This document shows, piece after piece, positions 6,809 through 7,247 of a DNA stretch of 7,247 nucleotides. Positions within the stretch are counted from its first letter, which is position 1, and each line of letters starts with the position of its first letter. A program made the position numbers and the translations under genes. Origin of the DNA: an uncultured Bacteroidota bacterium. GTDB taxonomy: Bacteria; Bacteroidota; Bacteroidia; NS11-12g; UBA955. The DNA lies in NCBI GenBank assembly GCA_903879775.1, contig CAIRMY010000213.1:1-7247 (forward strand). The letters run 5' to 3'. The notes below the pieces were generated by a model that had not been told where the DNA came from, searched no databases, and worked only from the letters and a program-made list of their open reading frames with translations.

Positions 6809-7140
6809 AACGATAAACCTATAATCCTTTTTAAATCCTCGGGGGTGTCAATGGCAGGACTTGCCCAATTGGTTTCCACCACGTCTATTGCATAACCGTT
6901 TTCTAACCAACGCAGTTGTTCAAGCATCTCAGATTTTTCCAACGGTGATGGTGCTAATTTGGTGATTTCCATCAATACACTTGGCCTGAATGCATACATT
7001 CCAATGTGTTTGAAAATTCCAATGTGTCCAGAGTCCCTCAAAAAAGGAATTGGTGATCTGCTGAAGTAAAGTGCTCTATTGGTGATTGCCGATGCAACTT
7101 TAACAATATTGGGATTAAGAATGAATATTTTCAATGCCAT
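6799..7140 (-). pseudogene. kdsB: 5'-truncated kdsB (3-deoxy-manno-octulosonate cytidylyltransferase), C-terminal half only
   Basis: KdsB activates Kdo as CMP-Kdo for lipopolysaccharide core synthesis. The surviving 113 residues match the C-terminal half of the family in order: NPNIVKV at 9-15, ALYFSRSPIPFLRD at about 23-36, a HIGMYAFR segment, SPLEKSEMLEQLRWLENGY, and the IDTPEDL motif near the end. Family members have about 245-255 residues, so roughly the first 130 are missing, including the nucleotide-binding P-A-R-x-x-S-T-R-L-P-G-K region and the catalytic Asp of the V-x-G-D-E-P loop. Upstream, this frame meets a TGA eight codons before the ATG, and the DNA there encodes a different protein. 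Homology begins abruptly at about 7116-7120. The ATG at 7140 is therefore probably accidental. The last residues (LSFIV) and the stop are encoded inside the heptamer repeats. A cytidylyltransferase cannot be made from this; an intact copy presumably exists elsewhere. Confidence 0.8.
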
Positions 7141-7247
7141 AATCCCACCATAAAATTCTTCTCAATCCACTTCTTGGTGAACCTGCATGTATCAACCTTG
7201 GATCAAAAACAATAGCATCCCCTTTTTCTACTATGATTTCTATTGGT
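7115..7247 (-). CDS. C-terminal end of a phytanoyl-CoA dioxygenase-like Fe(II)/2-oxoglutarate oxygenase (partial)
   Basis: The minus strand encodes 43 residues that enter from the window edge and end with TAA at 7117-7115. The sequence KGDAIVFDPRLIHAGSPRSG, followed by LRRILWWDYGIENIHS, fits the C-terminal beta strands of the PhyH family. GD followed by F-D-x-R is the usual strand before the distal iron-binding His (here H of LIHAGSP), and the Arg pair 9-10 residues later would bind the 2-oxoglutarate carboxylate. The proximal H-x-D motif would be upstream, outside the window. The frame overlaps the kdsB fragment by 26 bases in a different phase. The end at ENIHS may be early, since I would expect some relatives to continue further; if so, this gene is cut at the same junction as kdsB. 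Substrate cannot be inferred. Confidence 0.65.
   Translation of the reverse strand, partial: PIEIIVEKGDAIVFDPRLIHAGSPRSGLRRILWWDYGIENIHS

Noticed and set aside
6517..7140. Insertion sequence as the cause of the kdsB truncation
   Set aside because: No transposase fragment, terminal inverted repeats or target duplication is visible around the junction.
7115..7247. Simple frameshift in an otherwise intact kdsB
   Set aside because: None of the three minus-strand frames upstream of 7120 shows KdsB N-terminal sequence. One shows dioxygenase-like sequence instead, so a frameshift does not explain the loss.

Overview
The window is AT-rich and reads as a member of the Bacteroidota, probably a flavobacterium-like lineage. 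The support is a TAnnTTTG-type -7 promoter box, near absence of Shine-Dalgarno sequences before clear genes, and protein sequences with a Bacteroidota look. This placement is inference from style, not from a marker gene.

Layout. (1) 2-352: a small unrecognised membrane protein, possibly cut by the window edge. (2) 408-459: a promoter whose presumed start point lies inside a perfect 8+4+8 inverted repeat, a good operator candidate for the TetR-family regulator that follows (465-1040). (3) 1092-3831: paaA, paaB, paaC and paaD, the hydroxylase core and maturation factor of the phenylacetyl-CoA epoxidase. The reductase gene paaE is not next to them. (4) 3898-6516: a large exported protein of unknown function, with a signal peptide, a beta-rich Ig-like stretch and two C-terminal segments that resemble each other and, weakly, subtilase propeptides. 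It probably has its own promoter. (5) 6518-6808: three head-to-tail copies of a 97-bp repeat. (6) 6799-7247, minus strand: the 3' end of a phytanoyl-CoA-dioxygenase-like gene joined directly to a kdsB that has lost its N-terminal half.

How it works together. The TetR-family protein probably represses its own promoter and, by read-through, paaABC(D), and releases it when phenylacetyl-CoA builds up, as known for PaaR-type regulators elsewhere. PaaA carries the diiron site, PaaC is its structural partner, PaaB links subunits, and PaaD serves metal-centre assembly. Together with PaaE encoded elsewhere they would form the ring 1,2-epoxide of phenylacetyl-CoA.

The most unusual content is non-coding. 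Three separate intergenic spots carry 7-bp-period arrays of AAACCCT/AAACTCT/AAACGCT type, resembling plant telomere repeats. They lie at the tetR-paaA gap, at the paaC-paaD gap (where one forms a 12-bp-stem hairpin), and at the end of each 97-bp unit. The dioxygenase-kdsB junction looks like a deletion or recombination scar, or an assembly join.
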